This document shows, piece by piece, positions 7,564 through 15,581 of a DNA stretch of 64,000 nt. Each line of letters opens with the position of its first letter. Position 1 is the first letter of the stretch. The DNA is taken from NCBI RefSeq assembly GCF_025725685.1, contig NZ_CP107008.1:1674001-1738000 (forward strand), written 5' to 3'. The notes below the pieces were generated by a model. It was not told where the DNA came from. It saw only the letters and a program-made list of their open reading frames with translations, and searched no databases. The stretch comes from Halomonas sp. M4R1S46 (GTDB lineage Bacteria > Pseudomonadota > Gammaproteobacteria > Pseudomonadales > Halomonadaceae). The position numbers and the translations under genes are program-made.

Positions 7564-8690
7564 GCCACCTCCCCGGTCTCGGCCAGTTGCCGGCGCAGCA
7601 CCAGGCGGCGGCTGGCGGTGCTGTCGCGATCCACGTAGCCCTGGCGCAGGTGGCGCACGCCCCCGGCAAGCTCGTAGGCGCGGCGGCCGTGCAGCAGGCG
7701 ATAGTTGTCCATGATCAGCATCTGGCCCGGGTCGAGCTTGAGGTGCACGGTGAGTTCCTCGGAGGTGATCAGCTCGAAAAAGGCGCGCCGCGCGGCATAG
7801 TAGCGGGCCAGCTCCTCGGCGGGCAGCGCCTCGACGCGCTCGGTGCGGTTGGAGTAGCGCACCCGCATTACCTGGCCCCGGCCGTCGAGCTCGATCAGCG
7901 GCCCCTCGCTCTCCAGCCAGGTGGTGTCGTCGCTGTAGCGAAAGCCCGGCGAGACCCGGGTCAGACAGTCGAAGGCCGCCGGATCGCGCTCGCGGAGCAG
8001 CTGGGCTGCGCGATAGCCATCGACCAGGGTGTTGTCGCCGCCGGCGGCGGCGTTGGTCAGGCAGTGCAGCCAGATGTAGCCGGGAATCGGGTCGCGATAG
8101 GGGTTGTCGGTATGCGGCTCCAGGCCGCGCTGGGTCATGGTCAGGTCATAGGCGTCGGCCACCGACTTGACGTCGGCGATGCCGCCCCAGTTGGTGCGCC
8201 GCAGCGGCCCGATGCGGTCGATCAGCGCCTGCATGCCGTCCTCGTCGGTGGGCACGCCGGAGACCAGCACGAAGCCGTAGCGGTGCAGGCCCTCGAGCAT
8301 CTCGAGCAGGGCGGTGTCGTCGTCCAGGGCGGCGACGAAGTCGGTACGGGGCGGCTCGGCCAGCCGGGCGTCCCACAGGGTACGGCCCGGGACGATCGTG
8401 TCGCGGGCATCGGTGTCGGCGCGCAGTTCGGTGAGCGGAAAGTGTGTGGCGTGACCGTCGCTGAAGCGCAGCGCCAGGGCGTCGCCAGCGAGTTCGACGT
8501 GTTCCAGGGCAAGATCCAGGGGCAGGTCGGCGGCCTCGATCAGGCGCTGGCCGGTGCGCGGGTCCAGGGTCTCGGTGTCGGGCGTCCGCTCGCGCAGCCA
8601 CAGGGCCGCGAACTCGCGGGTCTGATCATCGAGGTCGAGGGTCAGGCGCTGCCCGTCGGGGGACAGCCGTGGCTTGCCGCTTGCGGTCAT
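7560..8690 (-). CDS. Fe(II)/2-oxoglutarate oxygenase, gamma-butyrobetaine-hydroxylase-like (TmpA candidate)
   Basis: A 376-residue TauD/TfdA-superfamily enzyme with the N-terminal DUF971-like domain of gamma-butyrobetaine hydroxylases and a C-terminal double-stranded beta-helix. The iron facial triad is seen in EPHTDNPYRDP (HxD) and RLLHGRRAYE (distal His). The start at 8690 has GGAG ten bases upstream; a start at 8711 is possible. Its stop overlaps the HD-domain gene. BBOX-like enzyme plus HD oxygenase is the arrangement of TmpA-TmpB. A second BBOX-like gene in the window (9842-11068) is better placed to be the true gamma-butyrobetaine hydroxylase. Activity on a quaternary-ammonium substrate is inference. 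Confidence 0.78.
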   Translation of the reverse strand: MTASGKPRLSPDGQRLTLDLDDQTREFAALWLRERTPDTETLDPRTGQRLIEAADLPLDLALEHVELAGDALALRFSDGHATHFPLTELRADTDARDTIVPGRTLWDARLAEPPRTDFVAALDDDTALLEMLEGLHRYGFVLVSGVPTDEDGMQALIDRIGPLRRTNWGGIADVKSVADAYDLTMTQRGLEPHTDNPYRDPIPGYIWLHCLTNAAAGGDNTLVDGYRAAQLLRERDPAAFDCLTRVSPGFRYSDDTTWLESEGPLIELDGRGQVMRVRYSNRTERVEALPAEELARYYAARRAFFELITSEELTVHLKLDPGQMLIMDNYRLLHGRRAYELAGGVRHLRQGYVDRDSTASRRLVLRRQLAETGEVA

Positions 8691-8827
8691 GGCAATGGAT
8701 CTCCGAGTCATGCAGGGGACGTTGTGGGGTCGCGGTCAGCGGCGCCGATGACGTGACCGGCTTTACCCTAACGCCACCCCGGGGCTATGATTTGCATAAA
8801 TTTGCCATAAAGTTGATGAAATTGGCC

Positions 8828-9835
8828 ATGATCGATGACTATCCCGAAACCTGGCCCTATCCCCGTCCCGATTCGCCCCCCTTGCTGTCTCCCGAACAGG
8901 CGGAGCACACCCTGGATGTCTGGCTGGTGCCCAAGTTCTCGATGCTGACCCTGTTCTGCATGCTGGAGCCGTTGCGGGTGGCCAATCGTTTCGGTCGTGA
9001 TCTTTTCGCCTGGCGACTCCGCTCGGCGGACGGCGAGGGGGTGGTCGCCAGCAACGGCGTGCGCATCGAGGTGGATGGCCAGCTTGCCACGGTGCCCGAT
9101 GACGCCAGCCTGATGGTGGTGTCGTCCTATGAGGCGGAGGCCGGGGTCACCGCCCAGGACCGGGCGGTGCTGCGCCGCGTGGCGGCCCATGGCGGCTGGC
9201 TAGGGGGGCTGGATACCGCGCCCTTCATCCTGGCGCGGGCCGGCGTGCTGGAGGGGCATCGGGTGGCCCTGCACTGGGAGAGCGTGCCGGCCTTTCGTCG
9301 CGAGTTCCCGCACCTGAGGATCAGCCGCGAGCGCTTCGAGTCCGATATCGCCCGCCAGACCGGCGCCGGGGGCACCACCGGCATCGACATGATGCTCGAC
9401 CGCATCGAACGCGACTATGGCCCGGCGCTGGCCGACGCCGTGGGCCGTCAGCTGGTGCATGACCGATACCACGAAGCGGACGAGGGCGAGCGCCAGGCCC
9501 GCTATGCGCGGCTGCCGCGCAGCGTGGTCAGGAGTCTGGCGGTGATGGAGGCCAACCTGGCCCAGGCGTTGCCGATCCCCGAGATCTGCCGGATGGTGGG
9601 TCAGTCCCAGCGCCAGCTCACGCGGCTGTTCCTGGCGCACTTCGGCGAGACCCCCAAGCAGTGCTACCTGGGCATGCGCCTGGACCGGGCCCAGCGGCTG
9701 CTCGCCGGCAGCCACTGCCGGGTCACCGAGGCGGCGATGGCGACCGGCTTCCAGCACCCGGCGCACTTCTCGCGCGCCTACCGGACGCGCTTCGCGGAGT
9801 CGCCCAGGGAGACGGCGGCCCGGGGACCGGGGTGA
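8828..9835 (+). CDS. DJ-1/PfpI-like plus AraC HTH transcriptional regulator (GlxA/ArgR/CdhR type)
   Basis: About 335 residues. An N-terminal DJ-1/PfpI-like sensing domain (WLVPKFSMLTLFCMLEPLRVANRF) is followed by a C-terminal AraC double helix-turn-helix (QALPIPEICRMVG and CRVTEAAMATGFQHPAHFSR). Family members GbdR, CdhR and ArgR activate betaine, carnitine and arginine catabolism. It is divergent from the oxygenase/aruI/aruH gene set and is the obvious candidate regulator of that operon. The start is uncertain: 8828 and 8816 are both ATG in frame, and neither has a good ribosome-binding site. A TTTGC(N)ATAA repeat with 10-bp period lies at 8791-8810. Confidence 0.88.
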   Translation: MIDDYPETWPYPRPDSPPLLSPEQAEHTLDVWLVPKFSMLTLFCMLEPLRVANRFGRDLFAWRLRSADGEGVVASNGVRIEVDGQLATVPDDASLMVVSSYEAEAGVTAQDRAVLRRVAAHGGWLGGLDTAPFILARAGVLEGHRVALHWESVPAFRREFPHLRISRERFESDIARQTGAGGTTGIDMMLDRIERDYGPALADAVGRQLVHDRYHEADEGERQARYARLPRSVVRSLAVMEANLAQALPIPEICRMVGQSQRQLTRLFLAHFGETPKQCYLGMRLDRAQRLLAGSHCRVTEAAMATGFQHPAHFSRAYRTRFAESPRETAARGPG

Positions 9836-9841
9836 GTCGGT

Positions 9842-11068
9842 TCAGGCGTCGGCGGTCAGCCGCCGGCGACGCCGGGCCCGCTGGATCATGCGATAGCGCG
9901 AGCGGATCTCGTCACGCTCCATGTAGCAGCCCTGCAGCCAGCGGTGGCCGCTGGCGCCCTCGAAGGCGTCGCGGGCATGCAGCAGGCGACGGTTGTCGAA
10001 GATCACCAGGTCGCCGGGCCGGTAGGTGAAGCGGATGGCGAAGGCCGGGTCGCGCAACAGCCGCTGCAGGGTCATCAGCGCCTCATAGGCCGGCTCGACG
10101 TCCTCGAAGGCGGTCTGCAGGGGGCCGCGCAGGAAGTCGGCGATGCGTACCTCGAGCAGTTCGCCCCGGGCGTCGAGGCGGATCATCGGCGCGAACCACA
10201 CGTAGTCGGTGGTCCTGGCGGTGTTGGCGTAGCACCAGCGCACCCGGGTCAGGGTGGCCCAGGCCTCGGGGTGGCGGTCGCGCAAGGCCTCGGCCACGGC
10301 GAAGCCGTCGAGCATCACCGCCTGACCGCCCTCCACGCCGTTCTCCAGGCAGTGCAGCATCTGCAGGCCCGGGTGATACTCCCGGGTCGGCAGGTCGACG
10401 TGGGGCGGCAGGGCGATGGCCGTGTAGGCGTTGGAGTCGGGATCCGGCTTGGCCTTGACGTCGAACAGCTGGCCGAAGTTGGTGGGTCGCACCGGACCGA
10501 TGCGTCGGGCGATGGCCTCCAGCGAGCCCGGCTCGGTGGGCAGGCCACGCAGCCGCACCAGCCCCTTGCCGAGCACGCTTTCCAGTGCCGGGGCGAGGAT
10601 CGCCTCCTCGCCTTCGCCGTCGGGGGCGGTGTCGAGCAGGCCCGCGGCGTCGAGGGTGTCCGGGCCGCCCTCGGGGCCGCCCTGCCAGCTCGTCACCGGT
10701 ACCAGCGGCGCCTCCGGATCGTCGGCATTGTCGTAGTCGTGGGCGCGCAGCCAGCCGGGGTGGAAGCGCAGGCGCCGGTCCTCGGGGGCGAAGTCGACAC
10801 ACAGGGCACCGGCGGCGTCGATGTCGGCGCCGGCGATCTCCGGCCAGGCGGGCAGGGTGGAGAGATCGAGGATCCGCTCCCGGGTCGCCGGGTTGACGGT
10901 GGTCTCGTCGGCGGCGTTCTCGCGCAGCCAGACGCCGTGATAGCGGCTGACGCGCCCGTCGCTCCAGCGCACCGTCACCAGGCGCGGCGTGAAGGAGACG
11001 GCGTCGAGGGCGGCGTCGATCGGCCACGCATCGTAATCCGGCGTCAACGGCAGGGCGGTCTCGGTCAT
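9842..11068 (-). CDS. Gamma-butyrobetaine hydroxylase-like 2-oxoglutarate oxygenase
   Basis: A 408-residue enzyme with an N-terminal DUF971-like domain (WSDGRVSRYHGVWLRENA) and a C-terminal TauD fold. The HxD motif is in PPHVDLPTREYHPG and the distal His in RRLLHARDAF. In bacteria BBOX converts gamma-butyrobetaine to L-carnitine using Fe(II), O2 and 2-oxoglutarate. The carnitine dehydrogenase and dehydrocarnitine-cleavage genes at 19428-21313 would use that product. AGGAG stands eight bases before the start at 11068. A Rieske protein gene lies 104 bp upstream in the same orientation. Another trimethylammonium substrate cannot be excluded. Confidence 0.83.
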   Translation of the reverse strand: MTETALPLTPDYDAWPIDAALDAVSFTPRLVTVRWSDGRVSRYHGVWLRENAADETTVNPATRERILDLSTLPAWPEIAGADIDAAGALCVDFAPEDRRLRFHPGWLRAHDYDNADDPEAPLVPVTSWQGGPEGGPDTLDAAGLLDTAPDGEGEEAILAPALESVLGKGLVRLRGLPTEPGSLEAIARRIGPVRPTNFGQLFDVKAKPDPDSNAYTAIALPPHVDLPTREYHPGLQMLHCLENGVEGGQAVMLDGFAVAEALRDRHPEAWATLTRVRWCYANTARTTDYVWFAPMIRLDARGELLEVRIADFLRGPLQTAFEDVEPAYEALMTLQRLLRDPAFAIRFTYRPGDLVIFDNRRLLHARDAFEGASGHRWLQGCYMERDEIRSRYRMIQRARRRRRLTADA

Positions 11069-11172
11069 GGGGTATCTCCTGAACGGCGTGGGAACGGGCT
11101 CAGGATGCCAGCGGGAGAGCAAGGCCTCGCGACAGGATTCGACGCCGACTGTGCACGATTCGACAGGCGGGC

Positions 11173-11547
11173 TCAGCCGCCGATCACCAGCCAGCCGTCC
11201 GCCAGGCGCACGGGGACCGGGTCCAGGGCACAGCCCAGGCCCAGGCCGCCCACGCCTTCCCCGCTGCGGGTCGCGAAGGCGGCGTCGTGGTTGGTGCAAC
11301 GCAGCTGCTCGCCGTCCTCGCTCAGCAGGCGATTGCCGCGCTGGTCGAGGGGCAGGAACTGGTGGGGGCAGGCATTGACGTAGGCCCTGAGTTCGCCGTC
11401 GCCGAGGCGTATCACCAGCAGCGGGAACCGGCCGCGGTCGCTCTCCACGGTCACGCTCAGGTGGCCCTGCTCGGGCAGGGCGTCGGCCTCGGCCACGCGG
11501 GTACCGGGGGAGGGGGCGCTGCGATATTGCTGCCAGGACTGAGGCAT
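11173..11547 (-). CDS. Rieske [2Fe-2S] protein, small
   Basis: A 124-residue soluble protein with one Rieske domain: CPH (in NACPHQFLP) and CTNH (in LRCTNHDAAFAT) give the CxH...CxxH ligands of the 2Fe-2S cluster. No membrane anchor or second domain is seen. It lies directly upstream of the gamma-butyrobetaine hydroxylase-like gene. 2-Oxoglutarate oxygenases do not normally need a Rieske donor, so it may serve an oxygenase elsewhere (for example a GbcAB-type betaine demethylase) or protect iron sites. Its role is unknown. Confidence 0.82.
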   Translation of the reverse strand: MPQSWQQYRSAPSPGTRVAEADALPEQGHLSVTVESDRGRFPLLVIRLGDGELRAYVNACPHQFLPLDQRGNRLLSEDGEQLRCTNHDAAFATRSGEGVGGLGLGCALDPVPVRLADGWLVIGG

Positions 11548-11577
11548 CGGGGTCTCCAGGGACGTGAGCGAGCATTT

Positions 11578-11593
11578 GGTTTCAAATGAAACC
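11578..11593. promoter_or_regulatory. Short palindrome in front of the Rieske/BBOX genes
   Basis: GGTTTC AAAT GAAACC is a 6-bp inverted repeat about 30 bases upstream of the Rieske start, in the gap to the convergent end of the next regulator gene. It resembles the half-sites of TetR-type fatty-acid regulators (GAAAC/GTTTC), but no such regulator is visible here. It could be an operator or a chance hairpin. Confidence 0.3.
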
Positions 11594-11654
11594 GGTTGCC
11601 GGCGGGCCTGTCAACATCCTCCGGCGCGGGGGCGTCCGGCAGTCGAGGCATCGC

Positions 11655-12608
11655 TCAGGGATGCTGTCGCAGCGCGCTCGGGGTGACGCCATGGCGGCGG
11701 CGGAAGGCGCGGGTGAAGCTCGAGGCGGAGGCGAAGCCGCAGGCCAGGGCGATATCCATGACGCTGTGGCGAGTCTCGCGCAGCAGCCGATGGGCATGGT
11801 CCAGGCGGCGTGCCAGGTAGGCATGCTGCGGCGAGGTGCCCAGGTGGCGGGCGAAGAGCCGGTCGAGTCGCCGCCAGGAGAGGTCGAGTTCGGCGGCCAG
11901 CTCGCGGATGCCCAGCGGCGCCTCCAGGTTGGCCTCCATCAGGGCGATGGCACGGCGCAGGGCCGGGTCGTCGGGGGTGGCCGGGTCGCGCTGGCGGCTG
12001 GCCGGCCGGCGTCCCTGGTCGTGGATCAGCTGCTCGCGGACCTGGCCGGCTAGGTCGTCGCCATGACGGCGGCGGATCAGGTCGAGGCTCATGTCGATGG
12101 CCGCGCTGCCGCCGGCGCAGGAGAACCCCTCGGGGGTGATCTCGTAGAGCGATTCCACGGCGTCGACGCGCGGGTAGCGGGCGCGGAACTCGGGCAGGGA
12201 TTCCCAGTGCAGGGTCACCGTCTGGTCGTCGAGCAGGCCGGCGGCGGCGAGCGCGAAGCAGCCGGTGTCCATGCCGCCGAGCAGGCAGTCCGCGGCGGCC
12301 CGCTCGCGCAGCCAGTCGAGCAGGGTGTCATCGACGGCGGCCTCGGGCTCGAAGCTGGCGCACACCGCCAGGCTGGGTGCCAGCGGGGCCTCGGCCATGG
12401 CGCGGGTCGCCGACAGCGTCATGCCGTTGGAGGCCATCACCGGCTCGCCGTCGCGGCTGATCACGTCCCACCGGAAGAGGGTCCGGCCACTGATGCGGTT
12501 GGCGATGCGCAGCGGCTCGATGGCCGAGAAGAAGGCCACCATGGCGAAGCGGGGCAGCAGCAGGAAGCCGAGGCGCTCCGGCGCGGGAACGGGAGGGTGG
12601 AGTCGCAT
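11655..12608 (-). CDS. DJ-1/PfpI-like plus AraC HTH regulator (CdhR/GbdR-like)
   Basis: 317 residues from the ATG at 12608, where the DJ-1 domain begins (LGFLLLPRFAMVAFFSAIEPLRIANRIS, split as LGFLLLPRFAMVAFF and SAIEPLRIANRIS). The C-terminal AraC HTH reads GIRELAAELDLSWRRLDRLF and HSVMDIALACGFASASSFTR. It is divergent from the decayed betaine-binding gene that begins within 100 bp. Between them lies a 21-bp-spaced direct repeat also found before the dehydrocarnitine-cleavage operon. This makes it the best candidate for the carnitine regulator CdhR, by inference. It is close in sequence to the regulator at 13626-14588. Confidence 0.9.
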   Translation of the reverse strand: MRLHPPVPAPERLGFLLLPRFAMVAFFSAIEPLRIANRISGRTLFRWDVISRDGEPVMASNGMTLSATRAMAEAPLAPSLAVCASFEPEAAVDDTLLDWLRERAAADCLLGGMDTGCFALAAAGLLDDQTVTLHWESLPEFRARYPRVDAVESLYEITPEGFSCAGGSAAIDMSLDLIRRRHGDDLAGQVREQLIHDQGRRPASRQRDPATPDDPALRRAIALMEANLEAPLGIRELAAELDLSWRRLDRLFARHLGTSPQHAYLARRLDHAHRLLRETRHSVMDIALACGFASASSFTRAFRRRHGVTPSALRQHP

Positions 12609-12693
12609 GGGGCCTCGGGCCGACATCGAGTGGGGCTCGTGCGGTGCCTGCAAGGGGCCCGCGGATCTCGGTCCCCGATTGTAGGGGCTGAAC

Positions 12694-13515
12694 GTGCCTT
12701 TGCAACGCCGGGCGAGGCTCCGGGGCATCGTGTCGCCTCATGTCGTCCATGCGTCGCCTTATGGCGTCCTCAACGGCCTGGCCGAGGGCGACCTGGAGGC
12801 CTACCTGGGCGGCTGGTACCCGGTGCTGACCGACATGGTCGAGCCGCTGGTCGCCGACGGCAAGGTGGTCAAGGCCGCGGCCAACATCCAGGGGGCGACT
12901 TCGGGATTGGTGGTGCCGCGCTATGTCCATGAGGCCGGCATCACCTCGGTGGCCGATCTCGACGCCCATCGCGAGCGCTTCGACGACACCATCCAGGGCA
13001 TCGAGGCCGGCACCGGCATCAACATCGCCATCGGCGAGGCGGTCGACCAGGACCTGGCCGGCCTCGGCGACTGGTCCCTGCGCGAGAGTTCCACGGCGGC
13101 CATGCTGGCTCAGGCCGAGAAGAAGATGCGTGACGGCGAGTGGGTGACCTTCGTCGGCTGGGAACCCCACTGGATGAACGTCAGCTTCGACCTCGTCTAT
13201 CTCGAGGATGCCGACGGCGCCGGGATCGCCGACATCGAGAGCACCGTCTGGACGGTGGTGCCTGCCACCCTCGAGGACGAGGATCCCGACCTCTATCGCT
13301 TCATGAGCCAGTACGTGGTCGACACGGCGGACCAGAACGACTGGGTCCATGCCTACAGCTACGAGGAGCGGCCCGCGGAGGAGGTGGCCAGCGAATGGAT
13401 CCGCGAGCACTACGACACCGTCGAGGCCTGGCTCGAGGGCGTCGAGGCCAGGGACGGTCGACCTGCCATGGAGGCGGTGAAGGCCCATTTCGCTGATCCA
13501 CGGCGAACGCAGTGA
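12694..13515 (+). pseudogene. Betaine/carnitine-binding protein remnant, 5' end deleted (CaiX-like)
   Basis: The open frame of 273 codons aligns with the orphan binding protein at 4224-5159 only from about codon 25 onward (VLNGLAEGDLEAYLGGWYP against NTLQNGDSDAFLAGWMP). The signal peptide and first 50-60 residues, including the first cage tryptophan, are missing. The preceding codons (12694-12765) read through an operator-like direct repeat, so promoter DNA seems fused to the gene interior by deletion. Remaining cage residues are present (GWYP; FVGWEPHWMN). Without a signal peptide it cannot reach the periplasm. Position between two DJ-1/AraC regulators suggests a former carnitine receptor. 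Confidence 0.75.
12732..12766 (+). promoter_or_regulatory. Direct-repeat operator, 21-bp spacing (AraC-type), copy A
   Basis: Two direct repeats, GTCGCCTCATGTCG at 12732 and GTCGCCTTATGGCG at 12753, start exactly 21 bp (two helical turns) apart. This is the layout bound by AraC-family dimers. The same CGCCT...CGCCT arrangement with identical 21-bp spacing is found at 21376-21402 in front of the dehydrocarnitine-cleavage operon. It lies between the divergent regulator (start 12608) and the binding-protein remnant, and runs directly into the latter's surviving coding sequence. Confidence 0.6.
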
Positions 13516-13576
13516 GCCGTGTCGCTCGGGGGCGATCCGTCGACCTGTCCCCGGCGCCCCTCGCTTGCCGACACGA

Positions 13577-13605
13577 CGAGGGCCGGTCATCATGACCGGC
13601 CCTCG
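13577..13605. terminator. Hairpin after the binding-protein remnant
   Basis: CGAGGGCCGGTCA and TGACCGGCCCTCG form a perfect 13-bp stem with a 3-base loop, between the remnant and the next regulator. The sequence after it is TCCTCTCC rather than a run of T, so termination strength is uncertain. Confidence 0.6.
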
Positions 13606-13625
13606 TCCTCTCCACCGGCCTCGTC

Positions 13626-14588
13626 ATGCGCCTCGACTACTCCGGACCCACGCCCGAACCGATCGGCTTCCTGCTCCTGCCGCGCTTCTCGATGATGGCC
13701 TTCTTCTCGGCCATCGAGCCACTGCGCATCGCCAACCGCATCAGCGGCCGGCCCCTGTTCGACTGGACGCTGATCAGCGAGGACGGTGGGCCGGTCACCG
13801 CCTCCAACGGCATGACCCTGCTCGCCGAGCAGTCCATCGAGGCGGTGCACCACCTGCCGTCCCTGGCGGTATGCAGCGGCTTCGATCCGGAGCGCCACCT
13901 GAGCCGGACGCTGATGCGCTGGCTGCACCGCCTGGACGGGGCCGGCTGCGTGCTGGGCGGGCTCGACACCGGGTGCTTCCTGCTGGCCGCGGCGGGCCTG
14001 CTGGATGGCGAGCGGGTGACCCTGCACTGGGAGAGCCTGCCGGCCTTCCAGGAGCGCTTTCCCGCCATCGCCACCTCCGACGAGCTCTTCGAACTCGGCT
14101 CGCGGCGCTTCTCCTGTGCCGGTGGGGCGGCCGCCATGGACATGGCACTCGAGGTGATCGCCCGCCGGCATGGTCATCGGCTGGCCATCGACGTCTCCGA
14201 GCAACTGGTGCACGAGCGCATCCGCACCCGTCATGACCAGCAGCGCATGACCCTCGCCCGTCGGCTGGGTACGCATCGCCGCCGCCTGGTGGAGGCCGTG
14301 GACCTGATGGAGCGCCACCTGGAGTCGCCGCTGCCGCTGGCCGAGGTGGCGCGGCGCAGTGGCGTCTCCTCCCGTCACCTGCAACGCCTCTTCGACCAGG
14401 AGCTGGGCCAGTCGCCCCGGGACTGGTACCTGGGCCTGCGCCTGGAGCGGGCCCGCCATCTGCTGGAGGAGACCGACCTGGACATCCTGGCGGTGGGGTT
14501 GGCCTGTGGCTTCACGTCCGGCTCGAGCTTCGCGCGGGCCTTCCGAAGCCGTTATGGCATCTCCCCGCGGCAGGCCCGGCGACCCTGA
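13626..14588 (+). CDS. DJ-1/PfpI-like plus AraC HTH regulator (third copy)
   Basis: A 320-residue paralogue of the regulator at 11655-12608. The two share the N-terminal stretch IGFLLLPRFSMMAFFSAIEP and the later VLGGLDTGCFLLAAAGLLDG, and both end in an AraC HTH (PLAEVARRSGVSSRHLQRLF; LAVGLACGFTSGSSFARAFR). It is transcribed away from the remnant binding protein and ends five bases before a MITE. No dedicated target operon is adjacent, so it may be a second carnitine/betaine-responsive activator or a duplicate being lost. Family certain, ligand unknown. Confidence 0.9.
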   Translation: MRLDYSGPTPEPIGFLLLPRFSMMAFFSAIEPLRIANRISGRPLFDWTLISEDGGPVTASNGMTLLAEQSIEAVHHLPSLAVCSGFDPERHLSRTLMRWLHRLDGAGCVLGGLDTGCFLLAAAGLLDGERVTLHWESLPAFQERFPAIATSDELFELGSRRFSCAGGAAAMDMALEVIARRHGHRLAIDVSEQLVHERIRTRHDQQRMTLARRLGTHRRRLVEAVDLMERHLESPLPLAEVARRSGVSSRHLQRLFDQELGQSPRDWYLGLRLERARHLLEETDLDILAVGLACGFTSGSSFARAFRSRYGISPRQARRP

Positions 14589-14592
14589 GCGC

Positions 14593-14760
14593 CTAGGAGC
14601 CTGTCGGATTTGACCGATCGTCGCGAGAGACACGGATTTCGAGACAAGTTTATCGATCTGATGAGGCGAATAGCGGGCTCTTTAACGAAGCAGATCGAAT
14701 GAAATTGGCCGAAAGCCCGGGTTTCGCAGTCGATCAGCGTTAAGTCCGACAGGCTCCTAG
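14593..14760. mobile_element. 168-bp MITE with 19-bp inverted ends and CTAG target duplication
   Basis: Left end CTAGGAGCCTGTCGGATTT (14593) and right end AAGTCCGACAGGCTCCTAG (to 14760) are inverted copies differing at one base. CTAG stands at both extremities as a 4-bp target duplication, the pattern made by IS5-type transposases. There is no coding capacity. The outer CTAG supplies the stop codon of the neighbouring hydroxylase gene on the minus strand. It would need a full-length IS elsewhere in the genome for mobility. Confidence 0.85.
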
Positions 14761-15431
14761 ATCTCCGCCCACATGCGCAGCAGGTTGGCCAGGCTCTTCG
14801 ACAGCATGTCGAAGGTGCGGGTCTTGCCGTGGGCCTCGAATTCCTGGCGCCGGGTGGTATCCAGGTCGAAGAGGATCTCCCGCTGCTGCGGGTCGCGCAC
14901 CTGGCTCTGCGCCCAGCCCACGGCGGCCAGCCGATCGCCTCGGGTGACGGGCTCGACACGGTGCAGGGTCGAGGAGGGGTAGAGGATCAGGGCGCCGGCG
15001 GGCAGCTTGTAGGTCTGCTCCCCGGCGGTGGAGTCGATCAGCAGCTCGCCGCCCTCGTAGCTGTCCGGGTCGTTGAGGAAGAGGGTGAAGGACAGGTCGG
15101 TGCGCATGGCGCCCTGGGGAGTCGCCATGATCGCATCATCGACATGGTTGCCGTAGCTCATGCCCTCCTGGTAGCGGCTGAACATCAGCGGCTTCATGCG
15201 ACGCGGGCGGGCGGCCATCTGGAACAGCGGGTGGCGTTGCAGTGCCGAGGCCAGTTCCTCTCGCAGGGCGACCACCTCGGGCTGGCGGCCGTCGGCCTGC
15301 TCGTTCTGCTTGACGGTGCGGGCATGCCAGCCCGCGGTTTCCCGGCCGTCCCGGAAGGCGCTGTCGGCCAGGGTGGCCTGTACTCGCGCGAGCAGCTCCG
15401 GCGAAATGACCTGGTCGATGCAAAGGATCAC
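14757..15431 (-). CDS. PKHD-type Fe(II)/2-oxoglutarate hydroxylase (PiuC/YbiX-like)
   Basis: 224 residues, the usual size of PiuC/YbiX. A GTG start at 15431 is preferred: it gives the typical N-terminus MILCIDQVISPE and has GGAG eight bases upstream, while the ATG at 15464 adds an unrelated leader. Iron ligands are seen in YGNHVDDAI (HxD) and SSTLHRV, and the 2-oxoglutarate arginine in GDRLAAVGW. PiuC genes usually sit beside TonB siderophore receptors and are iron-repressed; here the divergent neighbour is the repeat-rich exported protein. A minus-strand TATAAT lies at 15464-15469. The TAG stop is part of the MITE end. Confidence 0.88.
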   Translation of the reverse strand: MILCIDQVISPELLARVQATLADSAFRDGRETAGWHARTVKQNEQADGRQPEVVALREELASALQRHPLFQMAARPRRMKPLMFSRYQEGMSYGNHVDDAIMATPQGAMRTDLSFTLFLNDPDSYEGGELLIDSTAGEQTYKLPAGALILYPSSTLHRVEPVTRGDRLAAVGWAQSQVRDPQQREILFDLDTTRRQEFEAHGKTRTFDMLSKSLANLLRMWAEI

Positions 15432-15581
15432 GGTAGGCGCTCCAGTCGAGAAAACGACTGCCAATTATAAACGGCTGTGAATGGTTTGCATTAAACTTTC
15501 GCAGCCGGCAATCTATGCCGTTGACCGAGTCGGCCAGCGTGGCCGAGCGCCCTGGTAATCCCGTTACACGAGGAAGACTGC

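Noticed and set aside
8791..8811. TTTGC(N)ATAA direct repeat upstream of the first DJ-1/AraC regulator as an operator
   Set aside because: The spacing is 10 bp and it does not match the 21-bp operators found elsewhere in the window; too short and AT-rich to call.
11173..11547. Rieske protein as electron donor of the adjacent gamma-butyrobetaine hydroxylase
   Set aside because: 2-Oxoglutarate oxygenases take electrons from 2-oxoglutarate, so adjacency alone does not support a donor role.
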